Positions 62,438 to 64,000 of a stretch of DNA of 64,000 bases are shown here, in pieces. Source of the stretch: Gemmatimonadota bacterium (GTDB taxonomy: Bacteria; Gemmatimonadota; Gemmatimonadetes; Longimicrobiales; Gaopeijiaceae). The notes beneath the pieces were generated by a model. That model did no database searches. It worked only from the letters and a program-made list of their open reading frames with translations, and had not been told where the DNA came from. The DNA lies in contig JAJEBW010000027.1 of assembly GCA_022822325.1 (NCBI GenBank), positions 38,962 to 102,961 on the forward strand. Reading direction: 5' to 3'. Position 1 is the first letter of the stretch. Every line of letters begins with the position of its first letter. The position numbers and the translations under genes were made by a program.

Positions 62438-62511
62438 CCCGGCAGCCCGCGGACAACTCCTGTGCAAGCAAACGAAGCGATGCATCCGCGCTGGACCCGC
62501 TGCGCTCCGCG
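62438..62511 (+). repeat. Two-block repeat, copy 2
   Basis: Blocks CCCGGCAGCCCGCGGA (62438-62453) and GCATCCGCGCTGGACC followed by CGCTGCGCTCCGCG (62482-62511), between the amidase and propeller genes. Confidence 0.6.
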
Positions 62512-62577
62512 CCGCTCTCGGGCAAGAGGCTTGGGACCTTCCGCGGACCGCTGGGGCCGTTCCGGCCCACGGGGCGG

Positions 62578-63774
62578 CTATCGCTCCAGCGGCCAAAGCT
62601 GCACGAACTCGACTCCGAGCTCGTTGCTCGTCCAGGCCAGGATGTAGTCTTCGCCAATTTCGCGAATCCGCAAGCCCGGGGGCGTCTCGATCATCCCCAG
62701 CAGACTGCCTGCCGGATCGAAGACGCTCCAGAGCGGCGCGACCGCCTCTTCCCCCGGCGCCTCGTATTCCTCAACCCAGAGGTGGCCCGTCGCATCCGCC
62801 GTCATCGACGCGAAGGCGGGCAGATTGTCGGCCGCCGGAACCGCCTGGAAGGCGCGCCGCAACCGGTTCGCCTCCGCCTCCGTCGCGGGGGAGTTGCGCG
62901 CCACTTCCCATTCGATATGGGCCTCGATCTCCTCCGCCGTGGGCGGGCGCGCCGGATGATCCCGCCTGACGATCCGCGCCAGCGCACCATCGGCGGCGAA
63001 GGCGCGAATTTCGTACCGGCTCGTGTTGGCGATCGCGACCAGATCCCCCCACGGCGTCCACGCCGGCTCTCCGCTGAACCCCTTCAGATACAACCTCCTG
63101 CGATCGGTTCCCTCGTTGGCGATGTGCCACTCGTAGCCCGGATGCGCCCCCAGCGAACTCCGCACCCGGCCCTCGCCGTCGCGCAACTGCACCGCGAAGG
63201 TGTCGGCCACCTCGGGTCGGTGCACGGCCAGAACCGAACCGTCCGCCGTCGTGCCCTCCGGCCAGAAGTGCTGCATCGGCGATGCGTCGTCGTTGATCAG
63301 CGAGAAGGTGCGGCCATGATTCCCCTGCGCATCGAAGACCGCAATCCCCGACCGGGGCGCGTACCAGGCCGCGATCGAGTCGCCCGGCCAGTGCGCAAGT
63401 CCCGTGAGACCGGTGAACTCGCCCGGTCCCTCGCCGCGGCCGCCCCAGGTGGCGAGGTGGGTCCCTTCGGAGTCGAAGACGCGCAACTCCTGTGTGCCGG
63501 CGTTGGCCAGGACGATGCGCCCATCCTGCAGCCGCAGGGCGCCCCAGGCGCGGAAGAGCATGTACGGGTCGTCGCCCTCGGCAACGCCGATCGAGAGAGA
63601 TGGCTCCGGTCCGATCCGCCATGGCAGCCGGATCCCTTCCGGAGGACGCGCATTCTCGACAATCGCGATGTCGGCGCTGTCGCGCTCGGTGGTGGCGGGG
63701 GAAGGGGGGGCGGCGTCCGGCTCGCATGCGGATGCGGCGAGCGCGATCAGCGTCATGGCGCGCATGGTGTGCAT
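62578..63774 (-). CDS. 6-bladed beta-propeller lipoprotein, second copy
   Basis: 398 residues with lipobox (LIALAASAC). Same layout as the protein at 47617-48831: RLPWRIGPEPSLSIG, LRLQDGRIVLANAGTQELRVFDSEG, GRGEGPGEF, and the final LWPLER. The start is the ATG at 63774, with AGGA before it; an ATG nine bases later is possible. The IS3-type element begins 86 bp upstream on the opposite strand, so the insertion lies in the likely promoter region. Confidence 0.87.
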   Translation of the reverse strand: MHTMRAMTLIALAASACEPDAAPPSPATTERDSADIAIVENARPPEGIRLPWRIGPEPSLSIGVAEGDDPYMLFRAWGALRLQDGRIVLANAGTQELRVFDSEGTHLATWGGRGEGPGEFTGLTGLAHWPGDSIAAWYAPRSGIAVFDAQGNHGRTFSLINDDASPMQHFWPEGTTADGSVLAVHRPEVADTFAVQLRDGEGRVRSSLGAHPGYEWHIANEGTDRRRLYLKGFSGEPAWTPWGDLVAIANTSRYEIRAFAADGALARIVRRDHPARPPTAEEIEAHIEWEVARNSPATEAEANRLRRAFQAVPAADNLPAFASMTADATGHLWVEEYEAPGEEAVAPLWSVFDPAGSLLGMIETPPGLRIREIGEDYILAWTSNELGVEFVQLWPLER

Positions 63775-63859
63775 ATTTGCCGTCCTTGTCAGACTTGACA
63801 ACCTCACTCCGGGCGGGTTCCATATTCTGCGGGGTGGGGGGCGGGTCAGCAAGTCGGTG

Positions 63860-64000
63860 TGAGGTGGTCCCGGTTTTTTGGACAGGTCGTTAAGGTGGAT
63901 TCCAGTATCGAACAGGAGGCACCGAGATGGCCAGGAAGAGACGACGATTCACGCCCGACTTCAAGGCGCGTGTGGCGCTGGAGGCGCTTCGGGAGCGCGA
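63860..64000 (+). mobile_element. IS3-family insertion sequence, left end (partial)
   Basis: Left terminal sequence TGAGGTGGTCCCGG with GGTTTTTTGGACAGG, the IS3-type TG...CA end, followed 67 bp on by a transposase start. The element runs off the window edge. It sits between the second propeller gene and the right edge. Confidence 0.75.
63927..64000 (+). CDS. IS3-family transposase OrfA, N-terminal part
   Basis: The first 24 residues (MARKRRRFTPDFKARVALEA and on) are the typical helix-turn-helix start of IS3-group OrfA proteins. ATG behind AGGAGG. The rest is outside the window. Confidence 0.85.
   Translation, partial: MARKRRRFTPDFKARVALEALRER

Overview
The window is high-GC DNA of a Gram-negative bacterium whose gene style fits Gemmatimonadota or a close relative. 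It carries a SusC/SusD-type outer-membrane pair, TonB-dependent receptors with N-terminal carboxypeptidase-regulatory domains, DUF885-like, CocE-like and 6-bladed propeller lipoproteins, many Tat-exported enzymes and GldA/GldG-type transporters. The taxonomic call is inference from gene content; no rRNA or tRNA gene was found in the window.

Layout. 1-4 kb: end of a secreted zinc metalloprotease, an alcohol dehydrogenase, an HU protein with two small envelope proteins, and a thiosulfate sulfurtransferase. 4.5-12.5 kb: an MsbA-type ABC exporter, a DUF885-like lipoprotein, a Tat-exported PLP aminotransferase and a TonB receptor closed by a strong terminator. 12.7-16.1 kb (minus strand): a compact four-gene operon of a DUF3696 ATPase, a PIN-domain RNase, an RNA ligase and a Sel1-repeat lipoprotein. 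16.2-23.0 kb (minus): ABC ATPase, GldF/GldG fusion, DUF4340 protein, GMC dehydrogenase and its small Tat subunit. 23.4-28.7 kb: a second TonB receptor, DUF3311 plus sodium:solute symporter, and a small membrane protein. 28.9-34.0 kb (minus): CocE-type hydrolase, membrane dipeptidase and a 5'-nucleotidase split over two genes. 34.2-39.7 kb: SusC/SusD pair with two small exported proteins. 40.2-44.7 kb: a very large M14-type peptidase.

44.8-50.8 kb: a MerR-like regulator divergent from an ARPP-1 protein, a HIT protein, a propeller lipoprotein, an MNT/HEPN toxin-antitoxin pair with a frameshifted HEPN gene, and a TauD-type dioxygenase. 50.8-58.9 kb: an ABC permease fused to an M1 aminopeptidase with its ATPase, a sugar-isomerase-like TIM barrel, and a second GMC dehydrogenase/small-subunit pair. 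59.0-64.0 kb: a stand-alone AAA ATPase behind a palindromic operator, an amidase, a second propeller lipoprotein and the left end of an IS3-family element.

Overall the region looks like a scavenging envelope (importers, exported peptidases, periplasmic dehydrogenases) with small conflict or stress modules inserted between the operons. The most notable items are the ATPase-PIN-RNA ligase operon, a roughly 60-bp dispersed element present five times with constant internal spacing, an 11-G tract in the 5' end of the susC-like gene, and a MerR/ARPP-1 divergon with three 10-bp-phased operator repeats.
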